A DNA stretch of 64,000 nucleotides, taken from Aurifilum marmelostoma (taxonomy: Eukaryota > Ascomycota > Sordariomycetes > Diaporthales > Cryphonectriaceae). Below the pieces are notes generated by a model. It saw only the letters and a list, made by a program, of their open reading frames with translations. It had not been told where the DNA came from and did not search any database. Shown here piece after piece: positions 34,262 through 46,800 of this stretch; within the stretch, counting starts at the first letter, position 1; every line of letters begins with the position of its first letter. The stretch spans positions 186,001-250,000 of the forward strand of contig JAMXSV010000008.1 in NCBI GenBank assembly GCA_027559495.1, read 5' to 3'. The translations under genes were made by a program, and so were the position numbers.

Positions 34262-36923
34262 TCAGACGGCCTGCACATAGCTAGCAGGCACACTACCCCG
34301 AACCCCACCCTTCTCGACCTCGGCCCAGCCATCCCCCGGGTCCTCCTTGACGAGCACGAACCTCTCGCCCTCGACCATGCTGTGCTCGGCATCGCTCTGC
34401 GCCGTGTACTCGTACAGGGCCTCGACATACTTGAGCTTCTTTGCGCCGCGCCTGGGCGCCACCGCGGGACCCTTCTTCTTGGGCGCGCCGCCGCCGATGG
34501 ACGAGCCGCTGTTGGAGTAGGTGGACCCTGGGCGGGCGGAGGCTGCGGTGCCGCCTGTGTGCTGGGGCGCGATGGCGGATGGGGGGAGGATCTCGAGGTA
34601 GGTTGCTGGGACGATGCCTTCTTTATAGCCGGCACGGACTTTGACCCAACCAGAGCCGGCTGTATGAGAGGGCAAACAGAAGAAATGAACATTAGTCATA
34701 GTACTCTCAACTGGGGAGGGGAGTAGAACGCAGGCAAGGGAGGAGAAAAACAAGAACAAACAATGAAGAAAGAAGAAGAAGAAAAAGAATTTCTTACAAT
34801 CTGGCTCCAATATCACCACGTCCCTCCCCTCAGGGACACTAATCTCCCCATCTCCATTCGCCTCAAATGTATACAACATCTTGCCCTTCTGATGTTCTGC
34901 TGCGGTGCCGGCCCCTGTCCCATTCCCGTTTGGTGAACTCCCGGGCAGCTCACTGATATAGGCCGAGGGCGGTGGTGCTATGATGCGGTTCTTCTTTGGG
35001 CCGCCTCCGCCGATGGTGCTCGTGGGCCGCGTGCTCGTCGGCACCTCGGGCGGCGGGGCCTCCTCGGTAGGGCTCATGACGCTCACGGCTGACCGGTTGG
35101 CGCTGGCGGCGTAGCCCGAGGAGATGCTGTTCGTGGTAGGGCTCCTGGAGAGGGTGGGCAGCTCTGCGACCTGGTCGCCGGCGAGGCGGGGGTGAGGAGG
35201 GCGTTGGCGGCCTCCTGACGCTGTTGCTTGAGCTTCTTGCGCTCCTCCTTGGAGGACTCGCCGGGGCACTCGGCGGGCACCTTCATCTCGCACTTGCTGT
35301 GGCACGTGTAGCCGCAGTCGCGACAGTCGAAGCCCTTGGCGGACAGACCCCATATCCTCTCGCCACAGAGGTCGCAGTTGGTCGGTATCTTGAAGGTCTG
35401 GGACTTGAAATTGTGGTTCTTGGCGCCCAGGGTGACGTCGCCCACCACGGAGGTGATGGTGGAGGTCTCGACCTCGGCGGTGACCTTCTTGCGGTCGACA
35501 GCGTGTAGGTCCTCCTGCAGCGCAAATATCGACGCCACCAGCGTCACCTCATCCGAGTTGTCCGTGCCCTGCCGCACCTTTTGTTTCCTGGCCTGCGCCG
35601 CCTCGACCTCCCTCCTCTTCTTGTCCACCTCCCTCCGTAGCTCGCCTAGCTGGCTCTTTGACTTGTTTAGCACGTTTCGTAGGTAGATCTTGGCCGTCTC
35701 ATCGACCACCATGGTCGGCTCGTCGTGCCAGACGGGGCTCGGCTCGAAGGTCTTGTCGGCAGGCTCGTTGAAGGCGCCCATGTTGTGGCGGATATACATC
35801 ATGGAGTCGAGGTGCGGCTCGTTCCGCGCAATCTCTTGGGTCTGGGTCTCGACGAGCGAGCAGCTGGACTGCAGCATGCCCAGCTCGAGCTGGGAGGCCA
35901 GGGTCCACAGGCCGTTCAGCTTCAGCACGCGCGACTCGTTGAGGTCCTGCAGGCTGTTCATGAGCTCGGGGAGGTACTCGTGGTAGTACATGGCCTTCTG
36001 CTTGTTGGTGACGTTGATGGCGATCAGGTACGAGTTTTTGATGTTGTTCATCTCGATGATCTGTTGTTGGTAGGCGCTCTGGGCCTTGGCCTTGTCAAAC
36101 GACGACTCGGACTTCTTGCGCTTGCTCTCGACCTCCTGGCAGACTGCGTCGTACTTGGCCTTGGTCTTGCGCAGCTCGCCGTACGACGCCTCCCTCTCCT
36201 TCTCCAGCCTCTCGGCGTACTCGACATGACGCTTGCGCAGCTCGTCGAAACGGCCCGAGAGGATCTTGACGGGCTCGGCCACCTTGGTAATCAGGTCGTT
36301 GCCGTAATTGTCGTGGGCTTGGGCGCGGTTCTCGAGGGTCGTCAGCTGTGTAGTCCATGTTGTGACAGAGGCGCTGTATTCCTCGCAGATGTCAGCTCGT
36401 GATCCGTGCGATCCGGCCCCTTGGTACCCCCCCCCCCCTTTTTTTTTTGTTCTTCTTCTCCCTTCTTCTTCTTCTTCTCCTTCCCTCTCAAGTGTATATT
36501 CGTGTATGGTTTGACGCAATATAGCTCACCTTTCTAGAGAGCCAGGCGTCATGACAGGCGTGTCGCCAACACCTAAGCCAGGGGACCTTTTTGCCTTCTT
36601 CTCAAAGTATTTGCTGGCCAGAGCCTTGAGTTGTTTCGCGTAGTCCTTCTCGATGGCGCTGCGCTCGCGGTAGAAGCCTTGGATGTCGTCGAGCCATGCT
36701 ATGCCGTTGGCGGCCCAGGCATTTGCGGGCTTGAAGCCATCCTGTTTGACCGTCCAGTAGTCAGTCTCTCTCCCATCGCGTGATGTGCGCACGCACAGAC
36801 TGTCTCTCTCTTTCCCTCTATTTCTTTCTTCTTCTCCTGACCCCTTGTCTCGCCTCATGTCTGATTTATGCGGCGCACCTTTAATTCCGCGCCGAACGTC
36901 GGCGCAACCTCCACCTCAGCCAT
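34262..36923 (-). CDS. BZZ1: BZZ1-type F-BAR / C1 / double SH3 protein, frame broken at a G5/C5 run
   Basis: Exons: 36923-36879, 36741-36530, 36373-34798 and 34659-34262; introns 137, 156 and 138 nt. The order is F-BAR (~10-290, NAWAANGIAWLDDIQGFYRE, then TTWTTQLTTLE), coiled coil, C1 zinc finger (~405-454, TFKIPTNCDLCGERIWGL with the CxxC and HxxxC ligands), and SH3-1 (~583-640, MLYTFEANGDGEISV). SH3-2 ends the protein (ALYEYTAQSDAEHSMVEGER). Family role: membrane-bending adaptor that links endocytic sites to Las17/WASP actin assembly. Exon 3 changes frame around 35188-35192 (C5 on the coding strand): residues up to LLTP are in one frame and AELPTLSRSPTTNS onward in another, with no room for an intron. 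One extra C would restore a 743-residue protein. Assembly indel or true mutation cannot be separated here. Confidence 0.88.
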
Positions 36924-38605
36924 GGTCCGTCTGGAAACGTTCTCTCGAGCCAATGACCATGCAAGCGAGCTCTCTCTCAATTCTCAAACTGGTGAGATGT
37001 GTTCTTTTCGTTCCTGGGTGGTCGGGGGCGAGCCTCCGAACGGCGGCGAAGGTGGGGGGAGGGGGGGTTGGAGGGTGCGTCGGGATCGTATGGATGGGCA
37101 CAGTTGGTGGTGATAAGTGAGTGAGCAGTAGTACGTCCGTATGGAACTGTCAGGTGCGTGACCGTCCAACGGGGGGCAGGGATGCCAGGTCGATGGCAGC
37201 CGAGCGGAGGATTACGATGGATCAGATTGAGAAAGGTTGACGACTGGGTTTGGCCTGAGCAGGGCTGTGCGTGCTGGGAACTAGACTGCCTCAGGGTCCT
37301 TGGAATATTAAAAAAAAAAAAAAAAAAAAGAGTGCGGTATCGGGAGGATAATGTCCAGTTCACGATGGCTCAGGAGAAAAGAGGAAGAGAAAGGAGAGGA
37401 ATATGAAGAGCACACAGACAATAAAACCTGGTGTCTATGTACAGTGACACGAGAGGAATATGGACGAAGAAAGGAGTCGGTCAGGGAATTTTGTTGTTAC
37501 CTGATGGATGTTGCTGAAGAGGGTGTAAGTGAGGAAGAGGAGAAAATATTGAGAGAAAGGCTACGTCCAGGTTCCGGTCCTTCTAAATTACAGGCTTCTG
37601 CACCCGCTGTATGTACGAGTCGTGGGGCTGTAGGCACTGTTTGGGCACCGACCCAAGAGGGTCCCTTGCTGGTGACGGGGATCCGAGGAAGATCATACGC
37701 TACAAGGTTGAATAGGAAACTCCTCTCTGGTCGAGCTGCAAAGATGCTGCATAGTAGAGATATGGTAGGTAGAAGTATTGTCAGCCTTGCAAGTATCACA
37801 GCGTCTGTCACATGTGCATGGCGTTGATTTGTCTCTGGAAGCGTTGCATTTGTGGAAATCAAAAGCATCTTGGTTGGGGGGTGGGGGGACTGGCTGGCTC
37901 CCCTGGACTGAAGCCCCACGGGCTGAGGCGCACATAGTATGAAGTACCATACATCACTGTTTGGGCATCTTTGAGGTGGATAGACTATGGTTGGTTGATG
38001 GTTCTCTTGCAGCTCCCCCTTTGTTCATGCTATGTATATGGCCTACAGTCGAGTCATAATCAGCAAAACAAAACAATCAAGGGGATAGACGCCAAAAGTT
38101 TCAAAGAGGATGTATGTAATCCTGCTGTCTGGACAAAGGTACTGATTGACTGAACTGGCAGACTGGGTCCTCTTTCAGGGTACTTAGGCACACTAATATC
38201 ATCCCACTGGTGCCTGTGAAGAAGCAGGCTGGCAGGGCACCCACAAGTACCTTTGTACCTTTAGGCCCCACCAAGACCGCCTACCTACCTTGGTCAGCTT
38301 TTGGAGACCTGCACCTTCAACAACTGCCACAGCAGCAGCAACAGCGCCTCAAAACCCCACCACGATCACTGGCTTCACTGCCCCGGAACTTCTTGAACTT
38401 CTCAGAGATATCGACATAAAAGTGTGGTTGACTGTTGAGACGTCCAAAACATCAACCCTTTCCTCTTCTCTTTATCCTTCCCCTCCTTCTCTTGCCTCGC
38501 CTAGCTTGAGGTCTCATCCTTTTCCTGCTTCTTCACCTCTTCTACTACCACTCAGCCGTATTTATTACTGCGTGCGAGCGCGATACCATCGTCACCGACT
38601 TCACG
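36924..38605. other. Divergent intergenic region BZZ1 / DBP5
   Basis: 1.7 kb without a recognisable gene. It holds an A19-class run at about 37311-37329. CAGCAGCAA sequence near 38330 and a CT-rich stretch at 38455-38560 probably belong to the DBP5 5' leader. Confidence 0.5.
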
Positions 38606-40329
38606 ATGGCTGATCCCAACGACTCGGGCCTGGCAGAGCCCTCCTTCGATGTGCAGGTCACCCTCTCTGACCTGATCGACACAGACAACCCTCTCGCCTC
38701 TGCAAAGGAGTTCAAGGATCTCGACCTGTTCGTACATGAACCCACCTCTCATCTGTGCCTCCCGACGACTGCCTCTTACGCGGTGCGATACTGACGTCGT
38801 GAACCCAGTGCCGAGGGTATCTACCAGGGCCTGCTGGCCATGAACTTCAAGAAGCCCTCCAAGGTCCAGGAGAAGGCCCTGCCCCTCCTGCTCGCCAACC
38901 CTCCCCGCAACATGATTGCCCAGTCGCAATCCGGCACGGGAAAGACCGCGGCGTTCGTTATTGCTGTGCTGTCGCGTGTCGACTATACCAAGCCCACTCA
39001 GCCTCAGGCCCTCATCCTCGCCCCTACCCGTGAGCTCGCCCGCCAGATTCAGGGCGTCGTCAAGTCCATCGGCCAGTTCCTCCCTGAGCTGATCGTCGAG
39101 GCGGCCATCCCCGGCGGAATCGATCGTGCAACGGGCGTGCGAGGCTCCGTGGTCGTCGGCACGCCAGGCACCGTTATGGATGCCATCAAGCGCCGCCAGT
39201 TCGACACCAGAGAGCTCAGGATCCTCGTCGTCGACGAGGCCGATAACATGCTCGACCAGTCAGGCCTCGGCGACCAGGCCATCAAAGTCAAAAAGTAAGC
39301 GAGTCTTAGCCTATGATCATTACGGCCGCGCCGGGACTCACGCAGCTAGCTAACGCGCGACGATGTAGCTTGCTCCCCAAGGACATTCAGATTCTCCTCT
39401 TCTCTGCTACCTTTCCCGAGAAGGTGGGCGTGTACGCTCAGAAGTTTGCGCCTAACGCCCACTCTATGATGCTGCAGCGCGAGAATCTCACGGTCAAGGG
39501 TATCTCCCAGATGTACATGGACTGTCCCAGCGAGCATGACAAGTACGACATCCTCGTCAAGCTCTACAGCCTGATGACCATCGGCTCGTCTGTCATCTTT
39601 GTCAAGACGCGTGAGTCTGCCAGCGTCATCGAGCAGCGCATGGTCAGCGACGGCCACCAGGTCTCTGCACTGCACGGTGCCTTTGACGGCAACGACCGTG
39701 ACCGCCTGCTGGAGGACTTCCGTGCCGGCCGTTCCAAGGTTCTCATCACGACCAACGTCATGGCCCGTGGCATCGACGTGTCCAGCGTCTCCATGGTCAT
39801 CAACTACGATATCCCCATGAAGGGCCCTCACGATGCCGAGCCCGACCCGGAGACCTACCTGCACCGTATCGGGCGCACAGGCCGTTTCGGCCGTGTCGGC
39901 GTATCCATCAGCTTCGTGTCAGACAAGAAGAGCTTCAGCGCCCTGGCCGCCATCGCCGAGGAGTACAAGATCGACCTCGTGCAGCTGACCCCCGACGACT
40001 GGGACCGCACCGAGCGCAAGATCCAGGACGTGATCAAGTCGACTCGCGCCGAGCCGGGCTACCGCCCTCAGGGCCTCACAGAAGGCAGCGCTCCACAGGA
40101 GGAGGCCCCCCCGCCCCTGCCGCAACGAACTAGGCGTTTCGTCCGCAGCTTTTGGGTTGGCCGTAGATCTACGGACCACCACCAGGCCGTCAACAGTCGT
40201 GCCTGGCCCTGCCTACAGGGGAGGACTAGGCCACGGCCAGTGCTGGAAGGTTGTATTTTGTTGTATCATCGCCAAATGAGGGATTTTCACTGGGAGATAG
40301 GGGCAGGGAGATATGGAAGAGAGGAATGA
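38606..40329 (+). CDS. DBP5: DEAD-box ATP-dependent RNA helicase DBP5 (mRNA export)
   Basis: Exons: 38606-38727, 38809-39294 and 39369-40329; the first 608 bases join in frame through introns of 81 and 74 nt. Motifs: Q motif region FKKPSKVQEKALP, Walker A SQSGTGKTA (~80), PTRELARQ, DEAD in VVDEADNML (~183), SAT in LLFSATFPE (~214), and HRIGRTGRFGR (~367). VVKSIGQF, AEPDPETYLHRIG and SPDDW-like PDDWDRTE identify the DBP5/DDX19 subfamily, which remodels mRNPs at the cytoplasmic face of the nuclear pore with Gle1. The N-terminus before the helicase core is only ~45 residues, shorter than usual. After VIKSTRAEPGYRPQGL the reading continues ~85 residues to 40329 with Arg-rich, unfamiliar sequence. 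The C7 run at 40106-40112 may hide an indel; with one more C the protein would end soon after, in a Pro/Ala tail. Confidence 0.92.
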
Positions 40330-43300
40330 AACAGCCTGACGGTCTGTATGTTCCACGAACAAATGGAAGAAGACTGTTCCGCTGTGGGATCAGCTATGTA
40401 CGGATTATGGTTGGACGGATGACCTGTCGGGGTGGTCGCGCCCCCTCTACGTCGGACACAATCTGCTACGGAATTTGACGAACGTGGCTCCGGGTACTTT
40501 TTAGACAGACCAGATGGCATTACGATTCCCCCCACCCAAAAGAAGCAATGCAGCAACATCAAGACTTGAGCTTTCTGAAGATGAAAATGAAGAAGAGGTC
40601 GGAATGTGACCACTGTGGTGTCGACGTCATTTCCTCTTGCCGCCGACACGACCAAGAACCCAGCAGCGCGGTACTGTATTGTATGTACCCCTTTATCACA
40701 GCGTTTGTGACAAGTCGAGGTTTTGTTTCACCCTCGGAACCAGAACTTGTCGAAAACTAGTTCCTCCGACATTTTCTTCTTCGAATGGATGCCCCTGCCT
40801 GCTGGAAACATGCCTCCCCCGAGGTGGTATGTTAGGCTAGGTGGGGTGGGTGACTTAGTTTCCTACCTACTCCGTTCACTTGCTCACCTCGAGGAGCAAG
40901 ATTGCAGCTCACCGCCTCAAGAACCTCACCTCGACACGTCCTACTTGATCTCGTAGATTGTAGCATAGTCCTATGGCATGTACAATATTTGGAAACAGGC
41001 CCACCATCAATGGTATGCTACGCACATACAGTACTAGACTATTGGTACTAACTACGGAGTGGCTCACATCGAACGAACAGACAAGCTCGCTCGATATCCA
41101 TTGGCTCATTCCTGCTGCTCTCCCGCCAGAAACTCAAGTTTGGCGCCGGCCGGGGGGAAGGGGTGTTGTCAGCGTGCAGCAGGGGTGGGTGGGTGGTGCA
41201 GGGCCTGCAGAAGAAAAAAAAGAAAATAAGAAAACCCCCCCCCCTCCACACCCCCGATTTAGCCGCCTAGTGGACAGACGTAAGCGCGTAGGCTGGAAAG
41301 GAGGGTGGGAACCACGGATTTCCAAAGTGGATGGGTCGGGGATGACAAGCATGCACCAAGCCGCCATGCGCATCAGCGATAATTCGTCGTCCCCTCACAG
41401 CCCCTCGCCGTCGAGGTTCGGGTGCTCATCCGCAGAGGTTGGTTGTGCTTTTTCTGGAGTGCATTAGCAGCGCCTCGATCTTTTTCAGATTACCGTGTGC
41501 CCACTCACCCACTCACCCACCCACCCACTCATCCATCCACCCTGTAGCCCAGTCGTGGATGCCAGGTATTACATCTTTTGATCTAACATGATGCGTGTGT
41601 AAGAAATAGACGGAGTGAGGGAGTCAGACAGAGTTTAGAACTATCCTCTTCCTCCTTCTTCTAACTCGTGTCAGGTAGTTTGATCTCCCCAAAGAAAAGG
41701 CGAGACGCAGGTCAGCCTGCGCCCACGACGACAAAGCCAAGTTGGGGGCCTGTTTGTCCCCCCCTCCCCTCTTTCTCTCCTTCTCTCTTTCCTACACACA
41801 TTTTGAGGCCTCTCGCAAGAATGAGACTCGGGTGACTTGACTGGGGAAGGGCCATTTGTCAGAAGGGCCACTGCAACCCTGGGGCCACATTGATGGATCG
41901 CGGCAAGTCTGTCTCTCTCTCTCTCTGTGTGCCTCTCGATCCTTCCCGCGCCTCACATCAACGGCTGGGCTGGGCCTTGCAGGTGTGCGACCACCCAAAA
42001 TAGCCCCCCCTTCCCCTCTCGTGTGCCGTGCGGGTGCGCGGGTAGGCGCAACCAGGGGCCGTTAGTTAGCCCCGTCCAAGGGCTCAGCCGCTGTCGGGTC
42101 TCTCTTTCCCTCTGCGCCAAAGTTTATGTGGAGTGGGTGCAGGTGCTGTGGAACCCTAGCCAGTCTCCCCCTGTAACTCTTGCAGCTCTTCTCTCTTTCT
42201 CATCTGAGATCGCCTGTCCCCCCCACTGTGGACCTTACCGCCCACTTCCTCTCTCTTGTCTTGTCCTTTCCCCACTATCACGTCCCAAGAGACGGACCAA
42301 AAAACACCACCCCTGGCCTTCTTTCTTTTTTTTCCCCTCTTTCATCTTTTCTCTTTCTGGGCCTGGCACTGTAGTACTACATGGTACTGCTAGTGCAGGG
42401 TTATGAGCACTACTGAAGTAATTTTCCGAAAGGGGGGGGGGCTCTCCATCAACTTACCCGCCCAGGCAGGGGAGTGAGATGTGTTCGAACATGACGCAGG
42501 TCGGGCGGCTCTGATATCCTCTGGATTGGGTGGTATGCAACCCCTCGAGAAGATGGTGTGACACAGCCCAGAGACGTTGCACACACACACGATTCTTGGA
42601 GAGAGAGAAGACTTAAAGTCCCTGCAAATCAGTGAGGTCAGTTGGGCTGCGGCTCACTCGAGTTGCAGCCGATGGGCTTGTCAGGCTGCCGCTGCTCCAG
42701 GCGCAGCGAGACGTCATCACTCTATCTGTGTATGGGTGGGTGTGCCTTTCTCTCGCTTCCCCCCAAGCACACAAGGAGGGGTTCATCGGTTTTCTTCTTG
42801 GTCTTGTTCCTTGTATATGTTGTGTCGTGTGTGTCCAGGTGGGGACCCTTGGTCTTCCGGCATGGCCTCCTGAACCCGGACCATCGACGGCGACCATATG
42901 GATGCATCTTGACCCATACAACTTCTCCCTCGTCCTCTCCTCCTCACACACTCTACTCTCACTCCTGTCCTGTCCTTGCTCTCAGCCCTTTTCTCTACTT
43001 GCTTTTCCTTCTTCATTTTTCTTCTCTTCCCCTTGTCGTCAGCTGTCTCTCTTGACATCATCATTGAGTAGCATTTTCGTTTGTATCTCTTTCCTCCTCT
43101 TCTCTCTTGTCTCATTTTGTAATCTCGAGCGTCGACTATCTTTCTTGCTCTAATTTTTTTCTCTTTCTCTTTTCTTCTCCGGTGTTGGGTAGGCTTCAGG
43201 TCCATCTTTCTCCTGTCGTCTTCCTCTCTCTCTGAAGCAAATAGTCCTCTCCCACGAACTTTTGTCTGCTATGTTCCCCCGCCTCCTATAGTTCTCAGAC

Positions 43301-43883
43301 ACCTCCTGTTGTATAATTATACTTTCTTCTTTCTGGGATTCCTTCGCCCCTTTCTAGAGATGCTGAGATGCCGGCCGTCTCTTATAATTCGAAATTTTCT
43401 TTCATAGGTCAGTTGCCATTTCCTTCTTCTCTCATCTTATATACCCATCTATTCTTTTTACTTTAAGAACATTCCACTCTCCCTCCTTTTTCCTCCCCTG
43501 GGTAGGAAAAACCATTATATGTCTCCTCGTATTGGCCGGGTACCCGTCCTTATTGGATGGTCACCAGGCGGCTACCGGTTTGCCTCCTATGCAAGGCAGA
43601 AACCATGCAAGGCAAACGAGGCGCAGTCGGCCATGTCCTCCTCCTGGTCTTCCTGATCATAGGCTCTCCATGCTTGATGAGAAGAAGGAGGGATCGGCGT
43701 CAAGAAGGATAGGCATAAAGAGAGAATGGAGAATGAAGGAGGGTGGAAGCAACCTTACATTGAGATTGAGAGCGCGTCGCCATGAATATGCCCATCACCA
43801 CTCAGTAAACCAAGATACCCTTGAACTGACACACGGCTCTCTTCTTTGGTGGCGAAAACAGATAGATATCCTTCTCCCTCAGC
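40330..43883. other. 3.6 kb gene-free spacer; right part is CT-rich leader-like sequence
   Basis: No supported gene. CACC repeats occur at 41493-41540, a GTAC/TAGT hairpin at 42366-42396, and long CT-rich stretches at 42930-43260 that look like the long 5' leader or promoter of the CFEM gene. A 127-codon ORF at 43532-43912 shows no domain. Confidence 0.5.
42366..42396. repeat. Imperfect hairpin resembling that at 1267-1306
   Basis: GCACT at 42366-42370 pairs with AGTGC at 42392-42396, with GTAGTAC and GTACTGC facing each other inside, one mismatch. Same sequence character as the hairpin at 1267-1306. Confidence 0.45.
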
Positions 43884-46800
43884 ATGCCAGGGCCGAGGGT
43901 GGAGGGTGGTAGGAGGCTGCTACTGTTGCTCGTACAATGCCTTGCGGCCTGCCACGTCCAAACTGTCCTCGCGTCACCCGCGCGGACAAGCGACAGCAGA
44001 TCATTGTCGACAACGACCAAGGGGGAGACAACTACCCGCACCTCCTCCTCGTCCCTCAGCCTCTCGTCAGAGATTTTCAGCTTCATCCCGTCCTGCGCTC
44101 TGTCCTGCTTCGAAGCCTTTGTGGAGGATAACTTCGACACGAGTGTCTGTGGGAGCTCGCCTTCGTTAGAATGTCTGTGTCAGCAGACGGGAGCCTCGGG
44201 GTATACGATTGGGGAGGGGGCGACGGAGTGCATTGTTGCGGAGGATGATATCAATGAATGTCATGGGATGGACGTTGGATGTAAGTCCTTCGCCCTTCTG
44301 TAACCCTGCGCTGATTGGGTGGTATGACGCCGTCTGTGTGTGCGCCGCCCTGCGACCAGTGCGATCAACCATTCCCTCAACTTTCATATGAGAAGTTGAT
44401 GAGGGGGTGAAACAGGCCGCGCCTGTGGCAGCGAAGGGGTGTATAACGAGTGAGATTTGGAAGACTGAAAATGATACTGACCTGCTTCTCGAACAGCTTC
44501 GACGGTGACAGCAGCATACGAAATGTGCAGCAACCAGACCCACGCAGCGCCAGAGACCCACGCAACACTAATAGCCACCATAATCGTGAACTCGGGGTCC
44601 GTCATCGTGGCTTCGCCGACGTCGACGTCTACTCATACCACAAGAACGTCGTCATCAGCATCATCGACAGCCACAGCAAAACAAACCTCGAGCAGCACGA
44701 GCGCTAGCACCACGGCGGCCAGCAGCAGCATGTTTTCCACGGCCCCAGCTCCCACATCATCATCATCATCTTCTTCTTCTACCAACGGCACAACAACAAC
44801 CACCACCAGGCTCAGCGGTGCACAAGTAGCGGGCATCACGAGCGGTTGCGTCGCAGCCGTGGTGGCAGCAACCCTTTTGGCCATGTTCATGTGCATCCGG
44901 AGGAGAAGAGGGTTCGCGCGCATGCGAGACTCGTGGGAGAAGCGGATGCAGCATAGTCAGGGTAGCCCGAGCACGCTGCCCATCTCGGCACCTCGCTACC
45001 AGGAGCCCAAGGTCATGTCCTTCACTAGGGCGTTGGCGAAGCAGAGTAAGAGATTTAGTAGTCGGGTTGGTGCTGGCGGCGGCGGCGGTGGTGGTAGTGA
45101 TGGCGGTGCAGGTGCGATCGGATTGGCTATCGGAGGAGGAGCAGGTGCTGCGGGTGCTGCTGCTGCTGGGGTGGGCGGTGTTGCGACGCAGGGTGCTGAC
45201 AAGAGAGGACCCGATGATGGGAGGATGCTTATGGTTCGGAATGCTCCTCCCCCTTCTGCCCCGTCCTTCTCGTCTTCGTCTCATCATGATCATGATCATT
45301 ATCCTGAAGGAGAAGGCGTGGTCTTGGGCCTGTCGCCGCCTCCACGGGCAGCAGTGCCGCCCATGTCTCCTCGCCAGGCCGTGAACAGCTTCGACTTCTT
45401 CCCAAAGACCTCGCCCAACGCCCAGCGACAACAGCAGCATCTACAGCCGCAGACCCAGACTTATGGCCAACCAGCCCTCCTCCAGAACCTTCCTACCCAA
45501 AACACCACCAAGCCAAACCTCGCCATAGCCATCCCCCAGCGCCTAAGCACAGCCTCGGCCCACCGCAACCCCTTCAACGGCGGCAGAGACTCGGTAGTCA
45601 CCGAGTTTGCCGAAGACGGTGAGGACTCAGCTTTCGCAGCAGCGCCACTGGGATCTGCACAGATCTGGCGGAGGCCGAATGCAGACCCGCAGTCCGCGAC
45701 GACGTACTATGTCGCTGATCGGTGGGGGAACTGGGTTCTGCACGGGTCGACAACGCCTGACTTGGACCAGGGGCGGCAAGCGCAGCAGCAGCAGGCTAGG
45801 AGGAGGTCGCGCGAGTATATTGCCGAGCTGGCGACGCCCATCAGCAAGACGGCCGAGGAGAGGGAGACGGAGTTGCGGCTGGAGAGAAGCAGGGAAGAAC
45901 AGCAGAAGCAGAAGCAGCAGCAGAAGTCACAGGCTACAAGTGGGAGGAGGAATAGGCCCGACGTGGATACCTCCACTGTTCTCTGGCACCGCCAGCCGGT
46001 CAATGACGATGATGATGATGATTACACCGGCCGCCCAGCCATGGCTCACTTGTCATCCCCGACCATCCCCGAAGCTGTGGCGCTGGGCATCTCCTCTTCC
46101 GCTCCGCGGCCGCGCGCGGAAGAAGGCAACAATAGCAACAGCAGCAGCACCCAAGCTGCTAGGAGGTCTACCATCAGGCTCGTCACACCCGACAGCGGGC
46201 GTTTACCCATGAATTCACGCGGAGGAGGTGGTGGCGGCGGTGGTGGTTCTTCTCGCCCACACCAACACAATCATCGCCATATGAACCAACATGCAGTGCC
46301 CCCTCCTCGGCCTATGAGGCCCAAAGCTGCGGAAACACCGCTGCCGAGCAGCGAGGAGACGCTCGGAGCAGAGGCGATGGTGATGCGGTCGAGGAGAAGG
46401 AGATCGTCAAGATCAAGGTCGAGGTCCAAAAAGCCAGCAGCCGAGCAGCAACAGCAGCAGCAGCAACGGCCCTCTCGCGACTCGGCAACGACCATCATGT
46501 CCACAGAGAGCGAGTCGACGGCCATCGCCGACTCGCCCGTCGAAGGATTGGACGAGGCCCTGGACGAGTTTCCTCTGCCCAGCAGGAGGGGATCGAGACT
46601 GCCGCCTGACGACGACGAGATGAAGAGGAATGTCTCCTCAAACTCTCAACAGGTGGGTGGTGGTCTTGGTGGCAGCAGCGGTTACCATCTTTCCCCCGTC
46701 GCAGAGTCGTCGTCGCATCAGGTGCGGTACCCTGAGATCCCAAGGTCACAGAGCAGCAACAGTCACCCCCAACAGCAGCGAAGGATGAGGACGAGCAGCA

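Noticed and set aside
43532..43912. Possible upstream gene or exon before the CFEM gene
   Set aside because: No domain, signal peptide or splice link to the CFEM exon; probably leader sequence.
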